Below are positions 51,999 to 60,399 of a stretch of 64,000 nucleotides of DNA, piece by piece. Made by a program: the position numbers and the translations under genes. Below the pieces are notes generated by a model, which had not been told where the DNA came from, did not search any database, and saw nothing but the letters and a program-made list of their open reading frames with translations. Location of the stretch: positions 25,605 to 89,604 of the forward strand of contig NZ_MJAP01000014.1 of the NCBI RefSeq assembly GCF_001884735.1. Direction: 5' to 3'. The DNA comes from Natronohydrobacter thiooxidans. Its GTDB lineage: Bacteria > Pseudomonadota > Alphaproteobacteria > Rhodobacterales > Rhodobacteraceae. Position 1 is the first letter of the stretch. The number at the start of each line of letters is the position of its first letter.

Positions 51999-53312
51999 AT
52001 GCAGACACATTTCACCGAGGCCCAGCTCAAGGATGCCGCCACCGCGCGCTCGAACGAGATTCTGCGCAGCTGCGTGCATTGCGGCTTCTGCACCGCGACC
52101 TGTCCCACCTATCAGGTCTTGGGCGATGAACTCGACAGCCCGCGCGGGCGGATTTACCTGATCAAGGATATGCTGGAAAAGGGCCGACCTGCCGATGCGC
52201 AGACGGTCAAGCATATCGACCGCTGCCTGTCCTGCCTTGCCTGCATGACGACCTGTCCGTCGGGCGTGCATTACATGCATCTGGTGGACCATGCCCGCGA
52301 ATATATCGAACAGACCTACAAGCGGCCTTTGTTCGAGCGGGTGCTCCGCTGGACACTGGCGCGGATCCTGCCCTATCCTACGCGGTTCCGGCTCGCGCTT
52401 CTGGGCGCGAAGATCGGGCGGCCCTTCGCGCGGCTGATGCCCGATGCCCGCCTGCGCGCGATGCTGGAAATGGCCCCGAAACAGATCCCGCCGGTCAGCC
52501 GCAATGACGATCCGCAAGTCTTCCCGGCGGAAGGTCCGCGCAAGATGCGCGTGGCGCTGATGACCGGCTGCGCGCAGCGCGCGCTCGACACCGATATCAA
52601 TGATGCGACGATCCGGCTCTTGACCCGTCTGGGCGCAGAGGTGGTGATCGCCGAAGGGCAGGGCTGCTGCGGCGCGCTGACCCATCACATGGGCAAGACC
52701 GCCGAGAGCCACGCGACCGCCGCGAAGAATATCCGCGCCTGGGGCCGCGAGATGCAGGGGCAGGGGCTGGATGCCATTGTGATCAACACCAGCGGCTGCG
52801 GCACGACGGTCAAGGATTACGGCCATATGTTCCGCAATGAGCCCCTGGCCGAGGACGCGCGCGCCGTGGCCAGCATCGCGATGGATGTGAGCGAGGTTCT
52901 GACAAAGCTCGACCTGCCCAAAGGCGCGAAACAAACGCTCAAGGTCGCTTATCACGCCGCCTGTTCGCTCCAGCATGGCCAGCAGATCAAGTCCGCTCCC
53001 AAGGATCTGCTCAAGCGCGCGGGCTTTGAGGTTGTGGAACCCAAGGACAGCCATCTGTGCTGCGGTTCAGCGGGCACCTATAACCTGATGCAGCCCGAAA
53101 TCTCGAAACAGCTGAAAGCGCGCAAAGTCGAAACGCTGGAGGCGAAATCGCCCGATTTGATCGCCGCAGGCAATATCGGCTGCATGATGCAGATCGGGTC
53201 GGGCACAGACCTGCCGGTCGTGCATACGGTTGAACTGCTTGACTGGGCCACCGGCGGGCCGCGCCCGCGTGCGCTGGATGGCGGAAAATCAGAGGTGCCA
53301 ATCCTGCGCTGA
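51999..53312 (+). CDS. glcF: Glycolate oxidase iron-sulfur subunit GlcF
   Basis: GlcF passes electrons from GlcDE to the membrane quinone pool. The 437-residue protein has two 4Fe-4S motifs, CVHCGFCTATCP (C25-C35) and CLSCLACMTTCP (about 74-85), followed by two CCG domains with GCCGALTHHMGK and LCCGSAGTYNL that bind further cofactor or the membrane. It starts 5 bp after glcE. The operon glcDEF is complete but has no malate synthase or regulator attached. Confidence 0.96.
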   Translation: MQTHFTEAQLKDAATARSNEILRSCVHCGFCTATCPTYQVLGDELDSPRGRIYLIKDMLEKGRPADAQTVKHIDRCLSCLACMTTCPSGVHYMHLVDHAREYIEQTYKRPLFERVLRWTLARILPYPTRFRLALLGAKIGRPFARLMPDARLRAMLEMAPKQIPPVSRNDDPQVFPAEGPRKMRVALMTGCAQRALDTDINDATIRLLTRLGAEVVIAEGQGCCGALTHHMGKTAESHATAAKNIRAWGREMQGQGLDAIVINTSGCGTTVKDYGHMFRNEPLAEDARAVASIAMDVSEVLTKLDLPKGAKQTLKVAYHAACSLQHGQQIKSAPKDLLKRAGFEVVEPKDSHLCCGSAGTYNLMQPEISKQLKARKVETLEAKSPDLIAAGNIGCMMQIGSGTDLPVVHTVELLDWATGGPRPRALDGGKSEVPILR

Positions 53313-53373
53313 CATGCCATCTTGCTGCCATAGTGCCGCGCTAACCGGTGCCTCTGGCAGGATGGAGAGATGG

Positions 53374-54201
53374 ATGACATTACGCGTCGTGATCGCCCTT
53401 GGTCTGATGCTTGGCCTGCCCGCGCCGCTGGTGGCGCAGGACAAACCCCTGACATTGCTCGAATCGGGCCTGCAGGTGCAAGGCTGGGAAGGTGTCGGGC
53501 GGATCGATATCGGTACGCGCGGGCATTGCACCGGGGCGCTGATCTCGGAAAAGCTGGTGCTGACGGCAGCGCATTGCCTGTTTGACAAGGATACCGGCGC
53601 GCGCGCCACCGATGCGGAACTGGTGTTTCGCGCGGGCTTCCGCGCCGGGCGGGCCGCTGCCGAGGGCCGGGTGATCCGCTCGGTCGTGCATCCGCGCTAC
53701 AACCCCGCAGACGGCACCGGGCTGGAGAATGTCTCGCATGATCTGGCCCTTCTCGAACTGACCCATCCGATCCGCAACATGGGCGTGGTGCCCTTTGCAG
53801 TCTATTCCGAACCGCGCAGCGGCGATCAGGTGGGGGTCGTGTCCTATGCGCGCGGGCGGCTGGAAGCGCCCGCCCTGCAAGAGCGCTGCCAGGTGCTCGA
53901 ACGTGACCGCAGCGGCGTTCTGATGATGACCTGCTCGGTCGATTTCGGATCTTCCGGTGCGCCGGTTTTCGGCCTGTCGCAGGGCAGGCCGCATATCGTC
54001 TCGGTGGTCTCGGCCATGGGGACAAGCATTGTGGGCGGCGTTTCGCGCGACGTGTCGCTGGGCGTGTCGCTCGGGCCGCGTCTGGCTGAATTGCGCGCAG
54101 CCCTCGATGCGCGCGACCGCCGCTTTGTCCAGCCCGCCGCGCCATCCGACCAGCCCCGCGCCATGAGCGCGGGCGGGGGTGCACGCTTCATGCGACCCTG
54201 A
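53374..54201 (+). CDS. Secreted trypsin-fold serine protease, V8-like
   Basis: The 275-residue product has a signal peptide (RVVIALGLMLGLPAPLVAQ) and a chymotrypsin-fold domain with the catalytic triad His67 (TAAHC), Asp123 (SHDLALLEL) and Ser194 (FGSSGAPVF). The GSSGAP form in place of GDSGGP is that of V8/HtrA-like bacterial proteases; there is no PDZ domain. CTGA and TAAHC supply a likely disulfide. I chose the ATG at 53374, six bases after GGAG, over one at 53362. It follows glcF by 61 bp on the same strand; any link to glycolate is doubtful. Confidence 0.82.
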   Translation: MTLRVVIALGLMLGLPAPLVAQDKPLTLLESGLQVQGWEGVGRIDIGTRGHCTGALISEKLVLTAAHCLFDKDTGARATDAELVFRAGFRAGRAAAEGRVIRSVVHPRYNPADGTGLENVSHDLALLELTHPIRNMGVVPFAVYSEPRSGDQVGVVSYARGRLEAPALQERCQVLERDRSGVLMMTCSVDFGSSGAPVFGLSQGRPHIVSVVSAMGTSIVGGVSRDVSLGVSLGPRLAELRAALDARDRRFVQPAAPSDQPRAMSAGGGARFMRP

Positions 54202-54369
54202 TCACAAAAGCGTGATACTTCGCGCGCAGGGCTCTTGAAAGCCCCATAGCCCATTCCCAGATCTGCGGTGTTCAGGGGCCATGACGGACCTGAACATACT
54301 CGAAAAAGCGCCTGTCCGCATGAAGGAAGGCGCGCAAACCTTTGTATCGCTTCGAAAAGGAGGATGCTC

Positions 54370-54840
54370 ATGCGTCGTTTCGATCCCACTCCCCTTTACC
54401 GTGCCTCTATCGGCTTTGACCGTATGGCCGACATGCTGGACCGGGTGCTCTCTGCTGATCTGCAGGCCCCCAGCTACCCCCCCTATAATATCGAGAAAAC
54501 CGCCGAGAATGCCTATCGCATCTCGATCGCCGTGGCCGGATTCGCCGCCGATGATCTGAGTGTCGAGGTGAAGGAAAACGCCCTCGTGGTTGCAGGCCGG
54601 TCCCGAGAGGATGACAGCGCCCGCGACTATCTGCATCGCGGCATCGCCACCCGCGCCTTCGAGCGGCGCTTCCATCTGGCCGATCATGTCCGCGTGACGG
54701 GCGCGCGCCATGCCGATGGCATGCTGCATATCGAACTGGCCCGCGAATTGCCCGAGGCGCTGAAACCGCGCCAGATCGAGATTGACAGCGACACGAAATC
54801 CGCACGCAAGCTGGTCGAGGCACAGGCCGACGCGGCCTGA
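54370..54840 (+). CDS. Hsp20-family small heat-shock protein
   Basis: The 156-residue protein is an IbpA-type holdase: N-terminal arm (RRFDPTPLYRASIGFDRM), alpha-crystallin domain (about 35-130) with YRISIAVAGFAADDLSVEV and the ARAFERRF-like segment TRAFERRFHLADHV, and a C-terminal tail with PRQIEI in place of the usual IxI motif. It binds unfolding proteins under stress. The ATG at 54370 is seven bases after AAGGAGG. The 168-bp space before it has a CTTGAAA element but no correctly spaced heat-shock -10 box. Confidence 0.93.
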   Translation: MRRFDPTPLYRASIGFDRMADMLDRVLSADLQAPSYPPYNIEKTAENAYRISIAVAGFAADDLSVEVKENALVVAGRSREDDSARDYLHRGIATRAFERRFHLADHVRVTGARHADGMLHIELARELPEALKPRQIEIDSDTKSARKLVEAQADAA

Positions 54841-54868
54841 TCCCCGCTTGCCGAATGCTCAAGAAAAT

Positions 54869-54890
54869 GGGCGCTCAACCCTGAGCGCCC
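54869..54890 (+). terminator. Hairpin terminator after hsp20
   Basis: GGGCGCTCA-ACCC-TGAGCGCCC is a perfect 9-bp stem followed by GTTACTAATT, 29 bp after the Hsp20 stop. The rest of 54841-55236 holds one micro-gene (54976-55119) and otherwise nothing I can name. Confidence 0.7.
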
Positions 54891-54975
54891 GTTACTAATT
54901 AAAGACTATATTTCAAACACTCGTTACCGAAAAAACCTTGCCACCCGAGAGTGAAAATATGCTTAATTCCGAGCT

Positions 54976-55119
54976 TCAGGCGAAACCCGCCAGACCGGGC
55001 CTTGCGGCAAGCTGCAACCGGCGGGCGCGTTTGGCCGCGCGTTCCCAGGGCAGGACCGGCACGTCTGCGGCCTCGGTGACGATGGCGGTGATCCAGCGGT
55101 GCTGCGGTCTCTTGGTCAT
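54976..55119 (-). CDS. 47-residue basic micro-protein
   Basis: On the minus strand an ATG nine bases after AAGGA opens a 47-codon frame. The peptide is basic, without a hydrophobic segment, and has the pattern HRWITAIVTEAADVPVLPWER followed by a helix rich in Arg and Ala (AAKRARRLQLAARPG). I have an impression that close equivalents are common in Rhodobacterales, but no function is known to me. It lies downstream of pgeF on the same strand, 117 bp away. A longer overlapping frame (54899-55165) looks less protein-like. Confidence 0.6.
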   Translation of the reverse strand: MTKRPQHRWITAIVTEAADVPVLPWERAAKRARRLQLAARPGLAGFA

Positions 55120-55236
55120 GGGTCTTGTCCTTCCACGGGAACAGGTGGTTATTGCTCAGGGACAAGCCTCGCCCTCAAATCAGGCAGGACTTGGACAAGA
55201 AGATGATCTTCGCAGGGTATTTCCCCGGCGCGCGTG

Positions 55237-56001
55237 TCACAGTCTGATGACAGAGATCAGCCGCCCGTAATCCGCCTGCCGCTCATGCACCGAGCGGCGA
55301 TAGGAGTAGAAACGCGCCGGGTCGCTATAGGTGCATTCCCCGATCCAGCGCGCCTCGCTGATCCCGGCTTCGCGCAGACGGTGCAGCCCGAACCCGACCA
55401 GATCGAACTGGTATTTCTCGCCCGCGCCATTGATGAAGAAACGCGCATAGCCGGGATCTTCATCCAGAAAGGTTTCCAGGAATTCCTGACCCACCTCATA
55501 GGCTGCTTGACTGATGCAGGGGCCGATCACGGCGCGGATACGCGCGCGCTCGGCGCCCAGCGCTTCCATGGCGTCGATGGTGTTTTCCAGCACCCCGCTC
55601 AGCGCGCCACGCCAGCCAGCATGGGCAGCCCCGATCACCTGTGCCTGCGTGTCGGCAAACAGCACCGGCTGACAATCCGCTGTCAGGATCGCCAGCGCCA
55701 GCCCCGGCTCGCCCGTGACCATGGCATCGGCCTTGGGGTGGGGTAGGCCATCGGGCCAGGGGGCAACCAGCGTAGCCACATCGGGGGAATGGACCTGATG
55801 CACCGTCATCAACGCGTCCGGGTCGACCTGCATCGCCTCGGCCACGCGGGCGCGGTTCATGCGCACAGTGTCGGACTGGTCAGACGAGCCCGGCCCGCAA
55901 TTCAGCCCTGCGAAAATCCCCGAAGAAGCCCCCCCGCGCCGGGTGAAGAACCCGTGGCGCAGCGGGGAGAGGCTGTCAGCGGTCAGGATCTCAAGGGTCA
56001 T
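55237..56001 (-). CDS. pgeF: Peptidoglycan editing factor PgeF (YfiH family)
   Basis: The 254-residue protein belongs to the Cu-oxidase_4/YfiH family, whose members remove wrongly placed L-Ser from peptidoglycan precursors or act on purine nucleosides. Zinc-site residues are seen in TVHQVHSPD, ILTADCQPVLF and AAHAGWRG, and HGFFTRRGGASSGIF marks the N-terminus. The ATG at 56001 shares one base with the stop of the upstream methyltransferase gene (TGATG), so the two are coupled; a GTG at 56004 is possible. It is the last gene of the lgt run. Confidence 0.9.
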   Translation of the reverse strand: MTLEILTADSLSPLRHGFFTRRGGASSGIFAGLNCGPGSSDQSDTVRMNRARVAEAMQVDPDALMTVHQVHSPDVATLVAPWPDGLPHPKADAMVTGEPGLALAILTADCQPVLFADTQAQVIGAAHAGWRGALSGVLENTIDAMEALGAERARIRAVIGPCISQAAYEVGQEFLETFLDEDPGYARFFINGAGEKYQFDLVGFGLHRLREAGISEARWIGECTYSDPARFYSYRRSVHERQADYGRLISVIRL

Positions 56002-57062
56002 CACGCAAGTCCGGGCAAGTCAGGGGCGCTCGCGGGCGCAAGGCCAAGCACCTTGAACAACTGTCCCATTTCCTGCGGATGCGTCAAGCGCCGATATGCC
56101 GCGAGATGGGTTTGCAGCCGCAGCCCGCTCAACCTATGCGCTAACGCATCAGCGCGGGCGCCCATTCCGAGACGCTCCAGAAACACGCCCTGCGGTGTCA
56201 GGGGCGCGGCATGCAAGGGGGCGGCGGCCAGTGCCAGCGCCTCGAAATCGACATGCGCGGTCAGATCGGCTTCGCCCGGATGGGCCAAAGGGTCATCATA
56301 GGCATGCTGGCGCAGCGCCTGCACAGTGTCGCCGCGGCTGCGCCAGTCGCCATAATCCACGATCAGCGCCGCGCCGCCCTGCGCCGCGATCCGCTGCGCC
56401 ACAGCCTCGATCACCGGTCGCGCCGGGGCGCAGGTCTCGACGATCTGATCTTGGGCGGTGTCCTCCAGCCGGTGATCGAGCGCGCGCAGGGGCGCTGGCG
56501 GGGCCAGCCCCATGACAAGGCCGCCTTCGGACAGCCCCACCATCCGCTCGGCCCAGCCCGCGCCCCGGCGCTGGAACTGGCGTACCGGCAGGGCGTCGAA
56601 AAACTCATTCGCGATCAGGAACAGGGGCTGGTCGGGCAGTGTGGCGGCACTGTCATGGAAAACCGGTGCGAACTCCGCCAGCACCCGCGCCTGCACCTCG
56701 CGCAGCACCGGCGAGGCTTCGACAAGATGCAGTCGCAGACTGTCATGAAACCCCGGCACGCGCTGCGTGGCGCGCAGGGCATCGGCCATCAGCGTGCCGC
56801 GACCGGGACCAAGCTCGGCCAGTGTGAAACGCGCGGGCGCGCCCTGATCCATCCAGACCTGCACCAGCCACAGCCCCAGCATCTCGCCGAACATCTGGCT
56901 GATCTCGGGCGCAGTGGTGAAATCCCCCGAAGCGCCCAAGGGATCGCGCGTCGTGTAATAACCATGCTCCGGATGCAGCAGGCAGAGCGTCATGTATTCG
57001 GCCAGGCTCATCGGCCCCTCAAGCGCGATCCGGCGCAGCAGGATCTCGCGCAGCGCCGTCAT
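56001..57062 (-). CDS. MidA/NDUFAF7-like SAM-dependent methyltransferase
   Basis: The 353-residue protein has the family N-terminus ([26 protein letters not shown], here residues 18-43), the [15 protein letters not shown] segment and the SAM motif [18 protein letters not shown]. The mitochondrial homologue NDUFAF7 methylates an arginine of complex I; a similar role in bacteria is likely but unproved. It overlaps lgt by 4 bp upstream and touches pgeF downstream, giving the order lgt-midA-pgeF known from many alphaproteobacteria. Confidence 0.87.
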   Translation of the reverse strand: MTALREILLRRIALEGPMSLAEYMTLCLLHPEHGYYTTRDPLGASGDFTTAPEISQMFGEMLGLWLVQVWMDQGAPARFTLAELGPGRGTLMADALRATQRVPGFHDSLRLHLVEASPVLREVQARVLAEFAPVFHDSAATLPDQPLFLIANEFFDALPVRQFQRRGAGWAERMVGLSEGGLVMGLAPPAPLRALDHRLEDTAQDQIVETCAPARPVIEAVAQRIAAQGGAALIVDYGDWRSRGDTVQALRQHAYDDPLAHPGEADLTAHVDFEALALAAAPLHAAPLTPQGVFLERLGMGARADALAHRLSGLRLQTHLAAYRRLTHPQEMGQLFKVLGLAPASAPDLPGLA

Positions 57063-57949
57063 GCCCGCCTGCGCCAGAAAAGCAGCCCCAGCCCCGCCAC
57101 GATCATCGGCAGGGACAGCATCTGCCCCATGGTCAGCCCCAGCGGCCCGAGGCTCAGGACATGCCCCATCGGATTGTCGAGCGTGATGAACTGGGCGTCA
57201 GGCTGGCGAAAGAACTCGACGATGAACCGCGCCAGCCCGTAGCCTGCAACGAAGACCCCGGTCACGGCGCCCGGCGTTTTCAGCCAGCCGCGCCGCCACA
57301 CAAGCCAGGCCAGCACCACAAACAGCAGCACACCTTCGAGCGCGGCCTCATAGAGCTGAGTCGGATGACGCGCGCAAAACGGCATCGGCCAGTCCCAGGG
57401 GCAGGATTGCGCCTGCGCACCGGGAAAGACCACCCCCCAGGGCTGCAACGTCGGACGGCCCCAAAGCTCGGCATTGATGAAATTCGCAAACCGCCCCAGC
57501 CCGATCCCGATCGGCGCCACCAGCGCCATCGCATCCGCGATCTGCAAGGGCGGCACGGAATGGCGGCGACAAAAGATCAGCCCGGCGATGATCACGCCCG
57601 CGAAGCCGCCGTGAAAGGACATGCCGCCCTCCCAGATCCGCAGGATTTCGGCCGGGTGCGACAGGTAGTAGCCGGGCTGGTAGAACAGTACATAGCCCAG
57701 CCGCCCGCCAAGGATCACGCCCAGAATCACATAGGTCAGCAACCCTTCGACCCGCCCCGGTTCCATCGGGGCAGTATTGGCAGGCCAGAGGGCCGCGCGC
57801 TTCATCAGCCCGATGATGATCCACCAGCCAAAGAGAAAGCCCGCGATATAGGCCAGCGCATACCAGCGCAGCGCGAAGCTGAAACTGCCGATCTCGACGG
57901 AAAAGATCTCGGGGCTGAGATCAGGAAACAGAATGGCGAAAGGAGACAT
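57059..57949 (-). CDS. lgt: Prolipoprotein diacylglyceryl transferase Lgt
   Basis: Lgt attaches diacylglycerol to the lipobox cysteine of prolipoproteins in the inner membrane, the first step for lipoproteins such as those at 21852, 22221 and 62774. The 296-residue protein has about seven helices, the SFHGGFAG motif with catalytic His and the Lgt signature [15 protein letters not shown]. The start at 57949 has AAGGG 11 nt upstream. It heads the minus-strand run with midA and pgeF. Confidence 0.95.
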   Translation of the reverse strand: MSPFAILFPDLSPEIFSVEIGSFSFALRWYALAYIAGFLFGWWIIIGLMKRAALWPANTAPMEPGRVEGLLTYVILGVILGGRLGYVLFYQPGYYLSHPAEILRIWEGGMSFHGGFAGVIIAGLIFCRRHSVPPLQIADAMALVAPIGIGLGRFANFINAELWGRPTLQPWGVVFPGAQAQSCPWDWPMPFCARHPTQLYEAALEGVLLFVVLAWLVWRRGWLKTPGAVTGVFVAGYGLARFIVEFFRQPDAQFITLDNPMGHVLSLGPLGLTMGQMLSLPMIVAGLGLLFWRRRA

Positions 57950-58070
57950 GCGAAGACAAGCCCTTGGCAAGAGTTGCGACTGTCTGGCGCGGGCGGGCAG
58001 GGGAAGTCAACCTTGAGTTTCGCAGCCCGTCGTCACATATAAGGCGAAACAGTCTCGCAAAGGTGCCGCC

Positions 58071-58316
58071 ATGCAAACCCGCAACCGCTTTCTGGACGAT
58101 GTGTCGCAACTGATGACCAATGCCATGGGCGTCGCGCAAGGCGCGCGGACCGAGGCCGAAACCGCCGTCAAAAGCCTGATGGACCGCTGGCTGGCGGATC
58201 GCGATTTCGTCACGCGCGAGGAATTCGACGCGGTGCGCGCCATGGCGCAGAAGGCACGCGAAGAGAATGAGGCGCTGAAAGCGCGGATTGAGGCGCTGGA
58301 AGCAAAAGGCGCGTGA
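58071..58316 (+). CDS. ubiK: UbiK-type accessory factor for ubiquinone synthesis
   Basis: The 81-residue protein is a BMFP-domain protein: a short N-terminal helix, then FDAVRAMAQKAREENEALKARIEALEAK, a C-terminal coiled coil that forms trimers (quoted in part: REENEALKARIEALEAK). UbiK helps aerobic ubiquinone hydroxylases and binds membranes. It stands alone, divergent from lgt by 121 bp, and ends 3 bp before a large inverted repeat. The UbiH-like gene at 14814 is a possible partner. Confidence 0.85.
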   Translation: MQTRNRFLDDVSQLMTNAMGVAQGARTEAETAVKSLMDRWLADRDFVTREEFDAVRAMAQKAREENEALKARIEALEAKGA

Positions 58317-58319
58317 GTG

Positions 58320-58389
58320 CCCGTAGGGTGCGTGCTTGTCACGCACCCGTGGTTGACAAGCGGTGCGTGACAAGCACGCACCCTACGGG
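58320..58389. repeat. Perfect inverted repeat with 28-bp arms
   Basis: Arms at 58320-58347 and 58362-58389 are exact reverse complements around a 14-nt loop. Each arm contains its own GGTGCGTG...CACGCACC palindrome, so the element is nested. It lies between convergent ubiK and the DUF4139 gene and likely ends both transcripts. A shorter relative with the same core lies at 12460-12486. Confidence 0.85.
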
Positions 58390-58395
58390 GCCGGA

Positions 58396-60255
58396 TCAGC
58401 GCAGGAGCGCGCGCAACTCCGCGTCGATCTCGCGGATCCGCGCCTCTGCTGCCACGCGGCTTTCCCGCGCCGCCATGATTTCGGCTTCGATCGCATCCAC
58501 GCGCGCGCGCCGCTCGCGCGTCGCCGGGCTGTCATCACCCAGTTGCACGATCAGCCCCACCAGCCGCTCCTGATCGGCGATCAGTTCCGCTTCCTCCGTC
58601 TGCAGCCGCGCAATCTCGCGGCGCAGCTCAGCCTCTTCGGCGCGCAGATCCTGCATCGCGCCCAGCGTCTCGCTGATCCCCGCATCGCTCAGTCGCGAGG
58701 ACCAATAGCCCAGCGTCTCGATATCCAGCGACAAAAGCGCCACGCGCTGTTCGACGATGCGTGATTCGAGCACGGCAAATTCCGTGATATTGCCTTCCGG
58801 CACATCGACCTCGAACCGGGTCTCGTCCAGATCCGCGCGCCCGCCTGTGGTCATCATCTCCCAGCCTTGGCGCCGCGGATGCGCGATGGTCAGCAGGGTC
58901 GCCCGGTCCGGCGCCCCGTCGATGCGGTAGGTGGTGCGCCGCTCGATCCGGTCCTCGGCGACCAGCACCCCGTCCACGATCCGGGCCGATTGCACGCGAT
59001 TGGCTTCCTCGACCGACTCGCGGATCTCCAGCGCCGTGTCGCGCGCGAATTCGATCACTTCGACCGCCCCCGGCACCAGTTCGGGCATCATCGCATCGCC
59101 CGCATGGCCGCGCCCGGCCTCATAGACCGTGACCACGCCCGCAGGCAGGCGCAGGGGCAGGGGGTTGGTGAATTCGACCGCCAGCATCGGATGCGACTCA
59201 TGGCTGCCGCCGCGATAGAGTGTCAGCCGCGCCTCATCCAGCGTTTCGCTCAGGAAGGGCAGCGAGATCATCTCGCCCGCCTTCAGCGTGACAGGGGTGG
59301 TGAGGGTGAAGCGCGAGAAGGCCGCGCCATCATCCATTGCGGTGGGCGCGATATCCATCGCCGATTCCATCATCACCACGCTGTCACGCGCCATGGGCGC
59401 GGCGGGCATCGGCGCATAGGCCGGCTCGGCGAATTTGCGTGCCGCGCGCATGCGGTCGTAAAGCTGCGCCTGCAGCGCCTGCGTGGCCCCGGTGGCCAGC
59501 GTCAGGGAGATATCATCCCAATCCTGCCCGGTCGTGTTCTCGATGACCGCCCAGCCGGTCAGGGTAATCCCTTCCGGCCCATCCTCGGCCCGCCATGCGG
59601 TTTTCCAGACCGGCGCGGGCTGGAGCCAGCCCAGCCCCACCTCGCGCGCGCTGTCCTCGCTGCTGGTCAGCATCACATCCAGGACCAGCGCGCGGGCATT
59701 GGCGCGCAGCGCGTCCAGGCCCCGCCCGATGGCGTCGCGGTCGGCGCTATCGGTGAATTCCAGTTCCAGCGCCTCATCGAGCGCAATCTGGCGCAGCCGT
59801 CCGTCAGCGTCGCGCAGCGTCAGTGCCGCGCAGCCCGTCTGCCCCTCGCCGTCGCAAGGCATCGCGCGCGTGCCCATGACCGCGCCTTCCAGCGTGGCGC
59901 CGCGCCGCTCTGCGCGCACCGGTGCGCCGATCATCGCGCCCAGAAGCGCGCGCAGATCGCTCAGAGCGTTCGGGTCGAAGGGCAGGGCGTCGAATGTGTC
60001 CTGCACCCCGCCGGGCCCTTGCATGCTCAGCATCGGCACGCCGCCTGCCGGGTCCGACAGGCGCAGTGACTTCAGGAAATCGTCAATATCCGCGCGCCGC
60101 ACCGCCAGGCGCAGCCCCTGCGCGCCCAATGCGCCCTCGGCCTCGATCATCGCCAGGCCCGCCGTCGAGAGCGTCACGCCCCGGATCTGCGCCGTAGTGT
60201 CGGCATGGGCAGGCAGGGCCACAGAGGCAAGCAGAAGAACAGAGATGATACGCAT
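58396..60255 (-). CDS. DUF4139 secreted protein with C-terminal coiled coil
   Basis: The 619-residue product has a signal peptide (RIISVLLLASVALPAHA), an N-terminal DUF4140-like part, a DUF4139 middle (about 200-500) and an acidic C-terminal coiled coil (about 530-619, with EEAELRREIARLQTEEAELI). Proteins of this kind are loosely called mucoidy inhibitor A; their role is not known. The order is reversed from MuiA proteins in which the coiled coil precedes DUF4139. The start at 60255 is set by AAAGGG. It is divergent from parC. Confidence 0.75.
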   Translation of the reverse strand: MRIISVLLLASVALPAHADTTAQIRGVTLSTAGLAMIEAEGALGAQGLRLAVRRADIDDFLKSLRLSDPAGGVPMLSMQGPGGVQDTFDALPFDPNALSDLRALLGAMIGAPVRAERRGATLEGAVMGTRAMPCDGEGQTGCAALTLRDADGRLRQIALDEALELEFTDSADRDAIGRGLDALRANARALVLDVMLTSSEDSAREVGLGWLQPAPVWKTAWRAEDGPEGITLTGWAVIENTTGQDWDDISLTLATGATQALQAQLYDRMRAARKFAEPAYAPMPAAPMARDSVVMMESAMDIAPTAMDDGAAFSRFTLTTPVTLKAGEMISLPFLSETLDEARLTLYRGGSHESHPMLAVEFTNPLPLRLPAGVVTVYEAGRGHAGDAMMPELVPGAVEVIEFARDTALEIRESVEEANRVQSARIVDGVLVAEDRIERRTTYRIDGAPDRATLLTIAHPRRQGWEMMTTGGRADLDETRFEVDVPEGNITEFAVLESRIVEQRVALLSLDIETLGYWSSRLSDAGISETLGAMQDLRAEEAELRREIARLQTEEAELIADQERLVGLIVQLGDDSPATRERRARVDAIEAEIMAARESRVAAEARIREIDAELRALLR

Positions 60256-60399
60256 GGACTGACCCTTTCGGCAGGAAGAATTTCTTCGCAAGTTAGGCGC
60301 GCGATTTTGCCAACGACAAGCGCGATTATCCGGCCCGGCGTAAACTTGCCGTGACGATCCGGGCTGGACGAAACCCATCTCTGGGGCTATGCGTGAGGG

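Noticed and set aside
54225..54260. Possible heat-shock (RpoH) promoter before hsp20
   Set aside because: A CTTGAAA element is present, but no -10 box occurs at 13-15 bp (or 17-18 bp after CTTG for the alphaproteobacterial form).
54899..55165. An 88-codon minus-strand frame overlapping the 47-residue micro-gene
   Set aside because: Its translation has a His/Arg/Gly-rich stretch typical of a shadow, and the alternative frame has a better ribosome binding site and composition.
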